A stretch of 64,000 nt of DNA from Linanthus parryae (lineage: Eukaryota; Streptophyta; Magnoliopsida; Ericales; Polemoniaceae): assembly GCA_023055425.1 (NCBI GenBank), contig JALGPY010000009.1, forward strand, positions 32,469,275-32,533,274. The letters run 5' to 3'. A program made the translations under genes and the position numbers. The notes beneath the pieces are model-generated. The model worked only from the letters and a program-made list of their open reading frames with translations, was not told the origin of the DNA and made no database searches. Of this stretch, positions 11,778 through 24,549 are shown piece after piece. The stretch's first letter is position 1, and each line of letters begins with the position of its first letter.

Positions 11778-12867
11778 AATAAGATCTTCCGCCACACAAT
11801 CATGGCACCACTACAACACATAAATGCCATGTTCATCATAAAAAACCCAGATCGAACCGCAATAGACCTATGTACAATACCTATACCAACTCCAAGCTGC
11901 CTCCAATTGAAATCAACCAACCCCCAACCCAATGAACGTAATCCTTAATTGAAGACCAATTAAACCCCAAATCGAAATAAATTCAAACCTAAATGTCGAT
12001 TGAACCAAAAAACAAATCTATTGTAAACGAAACTAAGTTTGAATCCGCGATGCAGATCGAACACTGAAAAAAGGACGAGACAGAGATACACCACATGAAC
12101 TTTTGCTACCCAAGCTGTTAGATTGAGATCAAATTTCACGCATCAAATCCAGAGAAAAGAAACCCCCTTTAGATTTTCACGCATAAAAAACAGATACATA
12201 ATGATTGATGAAATCAGGTGGCTCGACCAAGTAAAGGGTTCTTGACACATAATTTGACGACAATGCTCGAAAGAGAACAGGGACATTTGATTTCTCAAAA
12301 TGCAGCTTAGCGAAATTGTGGGTCAGAAATCAGATTGATTTGGTTCAAGCTTTGATTTGGAACCAATGCTCCTCCGCCGCCGGCGTTACCGTCGGTAACT
12401 TCCTCTACCCCGTCGCCATTGTTCTCCTCCTCTTCTTCTTCGTCCGTCACCTACGGAAAACCAACCACCAGTTCATTCGACGGGCAACACCACCCTAGGT
12501 AACGAAGATCCTCAATCGTTGACCAATTACTCGGTACCTTCAGCAAATTACTCTGTCTACCGGGCTCCTTCAAATATGGGGGTTGGAAGATCGACGGTGA
12601 CGAAATCTCATATGAAGATCGACGGAGGTTTGTGGCTCACTGGTGGCGACCTGGTGTTTCCGACGAAGGTGAGAGAAAGACAGAGGAGAAGGATGGAGAG
12701 TGAGAGACATTGAGGCACCAGATTTCCTATACTACAATCTGCTGTTGCGCTTCATCCTCCTCTTCTTTTTGTTTCTTTTACATTTTTTTCTAATTTTTTT
12801 TAGAAGAATTTTTTTATTGCAAAAGTGTAGGTAAAACATAGATTGAGATAAAAGCCCATTACTCTGT
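11778..12867. other. Interior of the first MULE-like element
   Basis: This is the right half of the element once the copia insertion is removed. Most is AT-rich and non-coding. The stretch 12370-12715 is richer in G+C and has one short plus-strand frame with a hydrophobic segment (YPVAIVLLLFFFVRHL) near 12412-12459, which could be a captured host-gene piece. I do not recognise the source gene and no gene is claimed. Confidence 0.4.
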
Positions 12868-13006
12868 TAACTTTTTTGGATGAAAAAAATCTCAGTTGTT
12901 GATTGCAAGCAATAAACAACTATAGGTGGTAATAAGCAAGTTTCAAAACTGGGGGTGCCACATGGATCATTACCTAAAACTGGAGGTTGGTAATAAGTAA
13001 TTGACC
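12868..13006 (-). repeat. Right terminal inverted repeat of the first MULE-like element
   Basis: This is the reverse complement of the arm at 176-317, with scattered substitutions. It ends at a 9-10 bp flank resembling the one at 166-175. Confidence 0.75.
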
Positions 13007-13689
13007 ATAGTTTTTATCTTAACTAAATCATTTATTTTTCTTAATTATTGATCCTTCTAACTATTTCTTAATTATTGTTATCCTTGAATTATCTTATTGT
13101 GCATCGTATATTCTAAAATGTTAACAATGTTATCTAGGTTAAAAATGAATCTCTCATGAGACCACTTTTTTGTCTGGTAACGGACATATTCGTAATAAAA
13201 GACAAGTACCGACTTAGCCGGTTGCCACAAAGACGCACCAAAGTTTTTTCCAATACATGGACTCATGCACTTTCATTTAATTAGAAATTTATTCTCAACG
13301 CAAAAAACAACCAAAATTTTCAGTCGATTGCTTTATTTTACCTTTGCAGGAGATTCTTAAGATGATGGTCTGTCCGCAAGTTGCTTTAGGTCCTGTGTAC
13401 TACGGACGTCCTTAACCTCGTTTTCCATTTTATTTTAGACTTTCTTAGAGGCTGTTAGTAATAGTGGTATGGTTTGCTGTCCCCCACTTTATTTTTTGTA
13501 GGTTCGGAATACGAATTGGTTCCTTACAAATAACAACCGGAGTAATGCCACAGTTCCTCATGCGAAGCTTAGGCTACATAATTATAGGTACTTGAAAAAT
13601 ATTTACTCAGTTGATTATTGTCATGAACTTGGAAAACCATATAAGATGTCTCAATTAAATATGTATATATTCCTTTGGGTAGTTGAATG
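13007..13689. other. AT-rich 3' flank of the WAT1-type gene
   Basis: No coding sequence or repeat was recognised here. It presumably contains the 3' untranslated region and terminator of the minus-strand transporter gene. One 62-codon minus-strand frame at 13266-13078 has no recognisable similarity and is not called. Confidence 0.4.
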
Positions 13690-16600
13690 TTACAAAAGAG
13701 GTTCTTCCAAATCTATTTTATAACTAGGCCTTGTATCAGAAGATTCATCAACCACGATATGAACAGTTATTTTCTCATCTTTGTGCAGCTTCAGATTGCT
13801 CTCTATGGCAAGGTCTCTGTAGTCTTTTGCCTTACCCCAGAGAACCGCATACAACCCAGCAATAATACCAGCTGCACCAATCAAGCTGGGAAAGTTCGGG
13901 AAACAAATAGATTTAGGTTGCAGCAAAAAAGAAAAAGAATCTGGTTAAGGTATGTAGAACTGAAGGTTGGAGAGAAAATGACACCTTCCCATGTAGATCT
14001 CCTCCTCAAAGAAAATGGAAGCCGAAATAGTGACTATAACCGTGCACAGAGGGTTGAACATTGCAGAGAATAGTGGTCCTTTGCGCGAAATGCACCATGC
14101 TTGAACAAAAAAGGTAACTCCTGATCCAAGCACTCCCTATATTTTACCAAAAAAAAATATCTTGCCTTTAAAAATATAGTCTCTACACATTCAGCATGTC
14201 AGTTTTGACCGTGTAATATTTTTGGGGGGAAATGGAAGTACTTACGGAATACAAACAACACACAAGTTCAAGAGACGAATGTATACGCCAGGAGTCGGGA
14301 TTCGGTTCCAGGAAGTATGTCACAGTAGCAGATTGTATCATAGCGAAGAAACACATCCAGGCGGATAGTGAAAGATGGTCAGGATGGCTGGTCGAGACAG
14401 GGACCTGCATTTCAGAGGTTGACAATAAGTAGAGACAATGTTTTATACCAAGGCTTTGTTTGGTTCGCAGTAAAATATTTTACAATATTCTACGCATAAA
14501 ATATTTTGTGTGGAAAAGTTTTCTCTGCAATTATTTTCTCGTGTTTGGTTGACACTTGCCAAAACATTGGTCCGTGACAGCAGTGGCAGTGATGGGTTTC
14601 GGTGAAGGTGGGTGGCGGTGATGGGTTTTGGTGGAGGTAGGTGTTAGTGGTGGTTATTGGTGGTGGTGGTGTTAGTTTTAGTTGGTGTGCTCCTTCACTC
14701 TCTGAAAAATGGCTGATGTGTAAATCATATTACATCATTTGTGGGAGAACATTTTACTGGAATTCTTTTTACATCCAACCAAATAGCACCAAAACACCAA
14801 AACAAGAGAAAACATTTTACAGCAAAATGTTTTACCACCAACCAAACGGAGCCCAAAAGATGTCCTGGATGCTCTTAATACGGGGAAAATAACCAATGAC
14901 TTTCAGACATGTACTCATCTATTGCTTTGTCATTGAAATTTTGATGTTACTACTTTTGTTTGTAACTCACTAGCAATAGATATTAATTTAAAATTAGTAA
15001 TCAATGTTCATTCTTGATTTATCTAAAAACAAATATATTTTATGTTGTTTTTCTTAATATTTAAAAATAATTAATTATTTCATGAATTCTGACTTGAAGC
15101 ATATTATAAATAACATGAACTATGATATCATATTCTATTTAATATTTGTGTAAATAAATTTATATGTAAATAAATTAATCTAATTTGGAAAAGATATATG
15201 TTAAGTAATTTAATACTAAAAATATTTAAATTGTTGCATCTACATGCATACGAAAAACATTAGTGACTTTTGAGGGAAAATGTTACACTATTTTTTTCCA
15301 GCAGTATGTCATACTAATTGATAAATGCTAATTTTCTCCAATTTTATCATAGTAAATTTAAGATTTGTGTACATAAAATTATATGTAAATATATTATTTT
15401 AATTTGGAAAAGAAATGTATTAGGTCATTTAATACTAAAAGTATTTCAATCGTTGCATCTACATGTATACAAACGACAGTAGTGACTTTTGAGGGAAAAT
15501 GTCACACTATTTTTTTCCAGCAGTATGTCCTACTAATTTATAAATGCTAATTTTCACAACTTTTATCATATTAAATTTTATGTTGGGTGATTCTTTTATG
15601 ATGTTGGATTTAATTATATGAGTATAAATATATTTTTATATTAGTCTATGATATTTTCCTCAACTATCGTCCCAACTAATTTTATGTTAATATCATAATA
15701 AGTTCTATAAATAATATATGTATATGAAGTTCAATAGTAAATCTTCTTATTCTATACAAAGAATATACTTCTATAGTTATGGTATAGTTATAACATCTGA
15801 TAACATAACCATGATCTAGTATTCAAATTAAAAATTTATGAAAATAAATTTCCAAGAACTATCTTTAGGGAAATAAATTTCATTCTTAAGACATATGTAG
15901 AATGCATTTGGTAATGTAACAAATTAAAGTAAAGTCACCTTCATTTTTGTAAATGACATTGGTGGTTTTGTGATAAATTTATTTCACTAATTATTCCCAA
16001 CTAATTTTCTTTCAATTTTCATCTTAGTTAGCTTTGCGGAAGACGATTTTCTTAAAATTTTTTATGCCTCATAATGTTTTCACAAGGAAGATGGCATACC
16101 TTAATTAGTCAGTTCTTTAACAGTAACAACATTTCACATTTCAGTTATTTCTAAAAGAAGTATTCCCAAAAAATTAAAATGAGAAATTGAAATATTATAT
16201 ATTAAAAAATTAAGTCGCTAATTGATAATAAAAATCAGAAAGAGAAAAAAACGTGATTTGACTACAGTAACTTTTGAAAAGAACTATTTCAATGATATTG
16301 AACAACTTTTTCGAAATTATAAATCAATTTTCTTTTGCATATGTCACATAAGTGGCTTAACTCCATTTCACGACAACTATATATCGACCCGCCCCGCGTC
16401 ACGGCGCGGTGTCACGCCTAGTATATATAATTTACAGGAAGGGATCAATTATTATAACGCACACATATATTATTTAGAGGAAGGGATCAATTATTATAAC
16501 AATTTATTAAGTCAATGATTCCACATTTGAGTAATGATTTTAAACCAATATACACAAGCCTTTTTTTCTATTTTTTTATAAACCTGTTATTTTTACTATA

Positions 16601-18742
16601 AGTTAACTTGAAGTTGCATTTCGAGATAACTGACAAAACTATCGGCTAATCTAAAAATTGAATTCCCATTATCAAAATTTGTACGTACGGATAACTAGAA
16701 GAGTTTTCTTGTAAAAATTAATTGACTACGTATTGATGTGCATTACATGGTATGAGGATCATTTTATGGTATCATTATGTGTCTAAGTACACATACAACA
16801 AGGGTGCCGGATTGGTGGAGGTTAAACTTGGTGTAGGCCAAGCAAGTAAGGTCCAAGCATTCTATTATTTTGTTAGTCCAATTGTATTACTTAATTAGTG
16901 AGCTTATTATGTTAATAGTAGCCCACATTTATTCTTTGTCCCAGTTCATTGTAGCTTAGTAGGAAAATTTCAGAAATGAGATTATGTAGAATGTTGTAGA
17001 TAATTTTCTAAATATCTTGGTAGAAGAAGTTTGTGGAAAGAATGATGTTAGGAATATTCTTTCCGCATCCACCTATAAATAGATTGTACCTCCACCATTT
17101 TTCATCAAACAAAATCAATTGAAGCTCTTCTTCGTCTTAAAAGACTTATAGCTTCATCTTCAAAGATTGAAAGAAAATTATAATCCTCGTCTTCTTGGAC
17201 ATTCCAATTCCACGTGACTTCTTCATCAAACTCCACATTTCTACTAACAACAATCTTTCCATTGCTTGGATTATATAGCTTGTAACCTTTGGAGCACTTG
17301 TCGTATCCCATAAAAATATATTTTTTGCTTTCGTCATATGCATGTTCCTGATCAACAAAGGAGCAAGATTGATGACAAAAAAAAATGTGGGCTACGACAA
17401 GTGCTCCAAAAGCTACAAGCTATATAATCCAAGCAATGTAAGAATTGTTGTTAGTAGAGACGTGAAGTTTGATGAAGAGTGCATGTGGGATTGGAATGAC
17501 GAGTATTACAATTTTCTTCCAATCTTTCAAGACGAAGTAGAGGATTAAACTCGACATGCGAGAATCAAGTTTAAGAAGGCGTGTTGGAAATTAATCTTTA
17601 TTCTCTTATTCTAGAAGGTTCCAGACGTACATGTATTTAGATGATCATGTACCTAATTAATTTGAAGTTCATGTACTATGCCAAGAGTCATTCATTTTCC
17701 TAGGTTATGTACATATGATCGAAAACTTATAAATAGTCGATGTAGTTGGTCATTTGTAATCAAGTGAAAAGTAAAAAAGCAAAGCATTGTGTAAAGATTC
17801 ATTTGAGTGAGTTTGTAAAATAGTATTGATTGAGTGAGATCAAGATTTAAGAGTTCTATCCCCTCTACTAATCCTCGTATCTACTTCGAGTTTTTTCTGC
17901 TGCATATTATTCTCTTTAGTTTTATCCAACACCAAATCTGTAGGAGGTAAAACTCAAATAGTAAACAACCAAAAACATGGGTAAGTTACCTGCATGATTA
18001 GCCAAATAGACCATAAACAACTGCTCGCAAAACAGAGGAGACAACCAAGCAACCAATCTTCACCACTGGAGCCTAGAAGAATAGAATTTGGTGGTAGCCA
18101 TTCGGAATTCAGTAGCTTTGGCCCTTTCAGAAATGCCATGGAAATTGCTCCACACACACACAACAAAGTACCTGATATCTTGGCAACAGTTCTCAAGCTT
18201 CCCATTTTTATTTTCTCCAATCTGATCATCAAGTCAATGCATTTTTGCAAATAATGTTAGGTTGTTTGGCCGAAACGACAATTATGAGTAACAACCATGG
18301 ATTTACATAAAACACCAAAATACAAAGATAGTGACGGAGCAAACTGCTAATGAAACTAAATTGAGTTGCTGATATTTAGTTGTGGTCTTAAGTGTAATTA
18401 CTGAAACTTTGGGAAGAAATTTGAAAATAACAAATTTGATTGCATACCCCAAAATGGAAGCCATCACAAAAGTTATGGCAGGAACCAAATTACCCATTGC
18501 GCTTCCCATTGACGAGGAAGCCAGGTATAAGCCTTCAAAGTAGATGTTCTGGTTGATTGTCACTCTATAAAAATACGAGAAATTAAAGAAAAATCGTTAA
18601 CCAATGTGACCATTTCATTTTAGAACATGCAATAACTTTTACCTGTAAAACTTACCCAATAAGAGCAGCCGTAAATATCAGGCAGAAGCTCTTTAGACTT
18701 AACCTTGTTCTACCTTCTTTTCTCCTGCATCATCAACAAAAT

Positions 18743-18808
<66 letters not shown>

Positions 18809-19005
18809 GAGAGACAGAGAGAGGACCTTGTGATGAAGGCTAAAGGGGCAATGACCAAAGTCGCTATGGCTTGCCTGTAAACAACAAAGACCCTTGGGCT
18901 CATTCCATGCACAAGGCCAACTCTGGTTGATAGAGTAACTCCTGCGTATATGAATTGCAATACAACCATAGCCATCAATGGCTTGTAGTCTTCATATCCG
19001 GCCAT
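13690..19005 (-). CDS. WAT1/UMAMIT-family EamA transporter, seven exons
   Basis: Exons on the minus strand are 19005-18827, 18724-18656, 18564-18448, 18221-17990, 14404-14246, 14136-13985 and 13885-13690. All introns are GT...AG, phases agree, and the total is 1104 nt, giving 367 residues plus stop. The start MAGYEDYKPLMAMVVLQ matches how the family begins; an upstream in-frame Met at 19095 is less likely. The protein fits the usual 10-helix, two-EamA-domain plan: the first repeat covers roughly residues 10-135 (YAGVTLSTRVGLVHGMSP, VVYRQAIATLVIAPLAF), a variable loop follows near 140-180, and the second repeat runs to about 325 (GVLGSGVTFFVQAWCISRKG, SLIGAAGIIAGLYAVLWGK). The tail is hydrophilic and ends LEEPLL. 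Members sit in plasma or vacuolar membranes and move auxin or amino acids; the substrate here cannot be told. The exon 5/6 junction gives Tyr-Ser-Gly. Intron 4 (14405-17989) is 3585 bp, swollen by repeats; the others are 91-226 bp. Confidence 0.9.
14452..14853. mobile_element. Tourist-like MITE in intron 4 of the transporter gene
   Basis: The element starts GGCTTTGTTTGGTT and ends with the inverted form AACCAAACGGAGCC. The inner termini also pair (taaaatattttac against taaaacattttgct). A second copy with the same ends and the same ggttttggtggaggtaggtg interior lies at 60061-60433. Flanking CAA occurs on both sides (14449-14451 and 14854-14856), compatible with a 3-bp duplication of PIF/Harbinger type, although the usual target is TAA or TTA. 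It has no coding capacity. Confidence 0.7.
15141..15577. repeat. Tandem duplication, two units of about 220 bp
   Basis: 15141-15360 and 15361-15577 are two diverged copies in the same orientation. Both contain 'aatttggaaaag', 'gttgcatctacatg', 'agtgacttttgagggaaaat' and 'ccagcagtatgtc'. The block is AT-rich, non-coding and inside intron 4 of the transporter gene. It may belong to the body of the Helitron-like element that ends at 16421. Confidence 0.75.
16394..16421 (+). mobile_element. Helitron-like 3' terminus
   Basis: A GC-rich hairpin (CCGCG, six-base loop, CGCGG; 16394-16409) is followed eight bases later by CTAG at 16418-16421, and the next base is T. A subterminal hairpin plus CTRR end with insertion before T is the classical Helitron 3' signature, and it stands out in very AT-rich surroundings. 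The 5' end (expected TC after A) could not be located; the AT-rich body probably extends left through the 220-bp duplication. No Rep/helicase is present, so the element would be non-autonomous. Confidence 0.5.
17105..17311 (-). pseudogene. Copia pol connector fragment, minus arm of an inverted pair
   Basis: The minus strand encodes GYDKCSKGYKLYNPSNGKIV and then SRNVEFDEEVTWNW, the connector between integrase and RT of copia elements. About 70 bp away the same segment occurs on the plus strand (17378-17548), so the two form an inverted repeat. A TATAAATA-containing stretch lies just left of it (about 17081) and may be LTR-derived. It is a short relic without activity. Confidence 0.7.
17378..17548 (+). 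pseudogene. Copia pol connector fragment, plus arm of an inverted pair
   Basis: The plus strand encodes GYDKCSKSYKLYNPSNVRIV and then SRDVKFDEECMWDW, and ends in a stop (EVED, then TAA). It is followed by a short purine-rich stretch and an LTR at 17582. An internal deletion has therefore joined an integrase-connector fragment to the 3' end of a copia element. Confidence 0.7.
17582..17931 (+). repeat. Copia LTR, 350 bp, remnant 3' LTR
   Basis: It starts TGTTGGAAATTAATC and ends TTTTATCCAACA, giving TG...CA ends with a 6-bp inverted terminus. A TATAAATA box lies near 17730. The purine-rich sequence AAGTTTAAGAAGGC directly in front is a plausible polypurine tract, which makes this the 3' LTR of the truncated plus-strand copia piece at 17378. 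It lies in intron 4 of the transporter gene, opposite to that gene's transcription. No clear TSD was found. Confidence 0.65.
18746..18823. repeat. (GA)n microsatellite in intron 1
   Basis: About 78 bp of nearly pure GA repeat fills most of the 102-bp first intron of the transporter gene, beginning two bases inside the donor site. In the sense direction the tract reads (CT)n, so it can serve as the polypyrimidine tract. Confidence 0.9.
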
Positions 19006-19045
19006 TGCTGCTAATAAGATGCATTCTGTCTCTATCGTCTCAGGC

Positions 19046-19062
19046 TTATATATATTTATCAC
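19046..19062 (-). promoter_or_regulatory. Possible TATA box of the transporter gene
   Basis: The minus strand reads AAATATATATAAG, ending about 41 bases before the chosen ATG at 19005. The position would imply a very short 5' untranslated region. It is plausible but unproven in such AT-rich sequence. Confidence 0.3.
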
Positions 19063-19068
19063 TGGTGT

Positions 19069-20542
19069 CCAAGCCACCATCGACCACATGCACAAGCTGA
19101 CAGCTAGCTATACATTGGATTAATTGAAATCACACCGCCAAAAAGATAAAATAAAAAACCAACAAATGAGATCTTCAGCGTTGCCAACTAGCTAACAGAA
19201 TAAGTATATAACCTATGTCCAGGTAAGAATTCACAAACAAGCCTATACAATAAGAATATAAAGTATATAAATGAACTACTACAATGCACGTACTACTTAT
19301 AAAATCTGGATATGGTGCGAATCACAACAAGCCTATACAGTAAGAATATAAAGTAAAGGTAAAGTTTGTGGGTGCGTCTCACAAAGATGAAGAAATTAAG
19401 CAAAATAAGAGATCAGAAATGGAGCAAAATTGAAAACATTACTTTAAAACAACATTTAACATATTGGGGCAACACTAACACTATAAATTGTTCTCTATAA
19501 AGGTATAGAGAGATGGAAATATGTTTACAACTTTACGGTAAAGTCTTTACCACATGAAGGATGTGGTAAATTGTCCTCCCTCCTCCTCCTTCTAGAATTA
19601 GTCAACAACTTGAAGAATGTCAAAGCCGTATACTCTGCCTTCTGAGGTCTAGTTCGAAACATTCAACTGATAATCCATTACATGTTTGAATGATCCAAGC
19701 ACCAACCTTGTAGTGATAAATTGTTCGTTGGACCAGTGCACACAAAAAATGCAAGGAACTATGAGTTGAATTGTCATCTTCGGTATTGAAAACTATTTTT
19801 TAAACATTGTGCATCAGATTGTTTAATACTTCAGCGACCACAACCGCGTGAGCGCTTGTTTGAAGCCGGAGCCTCTTGTGCTGCCTTCTGATGATGAAAT
19901 GTTAGGAAATTCTGTGGGGCTTTTGGACAAGGTAATTCAAAGAGTTAGATAATCTAAATGGAATTTCATCAAAAGCATTTGACCACATCAACGTATATGT
20001 GGCTTCCGGGATAAGAATGTGAAGAAAATGATTCATACGTGTCAAAAATTACTAAAACATTCAGTTCCCACTTCCTACACACAGGTAAAATTCCGATTAC
20101 TAGGAATGCAAAGAGGAAAGATGGGGAGCGAATTATGGGTGATGGTGTAAGTTAACACAACAGTAGGAAATGTAGTGAATGCCATGAGCTTTTGGACAAA
20201 TGGGTACAACGTGCTGACTTCGTCCAGCATTGTCGTTGATGCTGTAGACTATGTAGTGCGGCAGAAACAGAACAAAATTGTGATTTCTCTTGTAACGACA
20301 AACTCATCCATGAACGATGTTCACGACTCTTGTAGTTTTCTGTGAGTGACTTGGCAATTGTTGGATTGATGAAAAGTCTATATATTTATACGTTTTGAAA
20401 TATAATTGTTATCTATCAGCATGTAATGTCATGTTTGTCAAACATGATATTAACCTTCTTTGAATTTATCATCTTGGTGGAGGTATTATCATCACCACCG
20501 GAGAGTCAATGTCATCCTTATAAAAGAGAGTTGTTAGCAATG
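19069..20542. other. 5' flank of the transporter gene, no gene supported
   Basis: Mostly AT-rich non-coding sequence. A small direct repeat ('agaatataaagta' at about 19250 and 19345) is visible. Two minus-strand stretches look somewhat exon-like: about 20240-20150, and 19912-19850, where an AG acceptor is followed by 18 codons ending SNKRSRGCGR and a stop. I could not assemble them into a protein or recognise a family. Confidence 0.35.
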
Positions 20543-20547
20543 ACATT

Positions 20548-21024
20548 TGAAGGAATAATAGGATCTATCACATACAGATCTACAACATGAATTATAGCGG
20601 AAGATTCATGTGTTTACTTTGTCTTCCTTAGTTCCTAGCACAGCGGATGATCGTAGGATGCTTGCTTTCACGTGTCAACCTTGCTCCCACAGTCTGGCTC
20701 AAATCTCTAGGACGAAATCTCTGATCCACACCAAGTTCCACCAATGGAGGCTAGTTAGAGAGAGAAGCTAGGGTTCCTAGAACTGTATTTTTATCAGCAC
20801 ATGAACTCTACACAATAGTGCATTATTATGTCTCACATATCTCATATAATAATGTGTAGGAGGCTGTCTCCTTATATAGACAGACTTATACCTAGTTTGC
20901 ACATAACCCCTTAGGGTTTGTGCATTTGCTACTAACCCCACAGGTGTAAGCATTGTTGCAACTAACCCCATAAGATTAAGATAATTGCACTGGGCACCCC
21001 ACATCGGCGCACCAAATGCTAACA
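20548..21024 (-). repeat. 3' LTR of element B
   Basis: Aligns end to end with 29848-30323. It begins 'tgaaggaataataggatc' and ends 'accaaatgctaaca'. Confidence 0.9.
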
Positions 21025-21034
21025 TCTCCCACTC
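21025..21034 (-). promoter_or_regulatory. Polypurine tract of element B
   Basis: The minus strand reads GTGGGAGA directly before the LTR start TGTTAGCATT. Confidence 0.75.
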
Positions 21035-21341
21035 GCACAGTGGGGTTGCACAATTACAGTTCATCTAGTCTCCCTCAATCTCCAACTATTATCATCTGCC
21101 AAAGTGTTTTGTGGCCTTGGTGTGACTGTGAGAGAACCTGCATTTCGGGAGTTTCATACTCTAAACTCATACGAGACGAGCTAGCAGCAGTCGCACTCAA
21201 CCTTAAGAAATAATGCAATACATATATATATATATATATATCGTATCCCCCAGATTCGATCAATTTTCATCTCGTAAACCATGAGCACCTACCTTGTCCC
21301 GAAGGTTGTGCACCAATAAGTCCACATCTCCTTTATTATAT

Positions 21342-23569
<2,228 letters not shown>

Positions 23570-24549
23570 TTATTATATTCATATCCTGCATAATCCCATA
23601 AGATCTTGTAGGTGGGCCTAATGAAAATAACAAAGAGTGATGCAATGAGAATCTTCCTTTCCATCCATTGTGCCGCTTTGATTCGGATTGGCTTCTTTCC
23701 TAGCAATGGCCTGGAAGGCCGAATCATTCATAGTCGTAAGGTGTCATGCTAAAGTAGCACCACCGAACCGTTTCTCCACGACACGGATAAAAGTACTAAG
23801 GGTATACAGTGTCAATCATTCTTATATGATCGACGAGGCTCACACGGCGAGGACTCTTAGGGACTAGTTCTACTCGCCACCTCATGTCACTCATAAGCAC
23901 GCGTCATCTCGGGAAGATATGCGCCATAGTGTTTGGACTCTAATCAGAGCACATGTCATATCCCATAGGGACCACTATGGAAATATAAGTCCAACAGCCC
24001 TTATGACTATTAACCCAAGTACTGAATGTTGCGCATATGAAAATCAAAATCAGTTCTCTCATCTGGCTTTCTCTACGCAGACTATACATGGCTTGGGGTA
24101 TTAACCATATTCGTATGGCCATAAACCAATCTCACCTTGGAACTTGTTTCAATGCGACAATTAAATCCGTCTGACAGGCGTCTTGCACTAGTGATAGATG
24201 TATAGCTCATATCATGGGGCACATGCCTCACATGATAGGCGTCTCATATCATATCATAGGATTCTAGCACTTATCGGGATTCTGTCTCATCTTCTACTCA
24301 CCTGGACAATCCAAGATATCGTAAATGTGGTTGCTCGTGTGAGGGAGACAACCTCGTGTCTACGCGACATGTTCTATGCTAGTACAGGATATGTAAATGT
24401 ATCATACACGTATCGAAACAACATCTAGCATAATCAGAACAAATCCAATTAAAATCCAATTATCAATGTCTCATATGCTCATCAATCATATTGCCAGTGA
24501 TCGACTACCAAGTCCCAATTTTCTAAACTAATCCACAAAGACGATTCTT

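Larger units (their letters stand above)
176..13006. mobile_element. MULE-like element with inverted ends, split by copia element A
   Basis: The sequence from 176 to about 317 reappears as its reverse complement at about 12868-13006, with most bases conserved. This gives terminal inverted repeats of about 140 bp. Outside them, 166-175 (TTTGTTTTTA) and 13007-13016 (ATAGTTTTTA) match at 8 of 10 positions, as expected for a worn Mutator-type target duplication of 9-10 bp. Removing the copia element (607-11777) leaves an element of about 1.66 kb. No transposase is visible, so it is non-autonomous. Its termini differ from those of E1-E3, so it belongs to another family. A short stretch of its left TIR (242-273) also occurs just outside the element at 112-143, suggesting a local rearrangement. 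Confidence 0.7.

Noticed and set aside
602..11782. Target-site duplication for copia element A
   Set aside because: The flanking 5-mers AACCA and AATAA agree at only three positions, too weak to claim.
19006..19095. Upstream in-frame Met giving a 30-residue longer transporter
   Set aside because: The extension (MCMWSMVAWTPV...) lacks family resemblance, while MAGYEDYKP matches how these proteins start, and a TATA-like box lies between the two.
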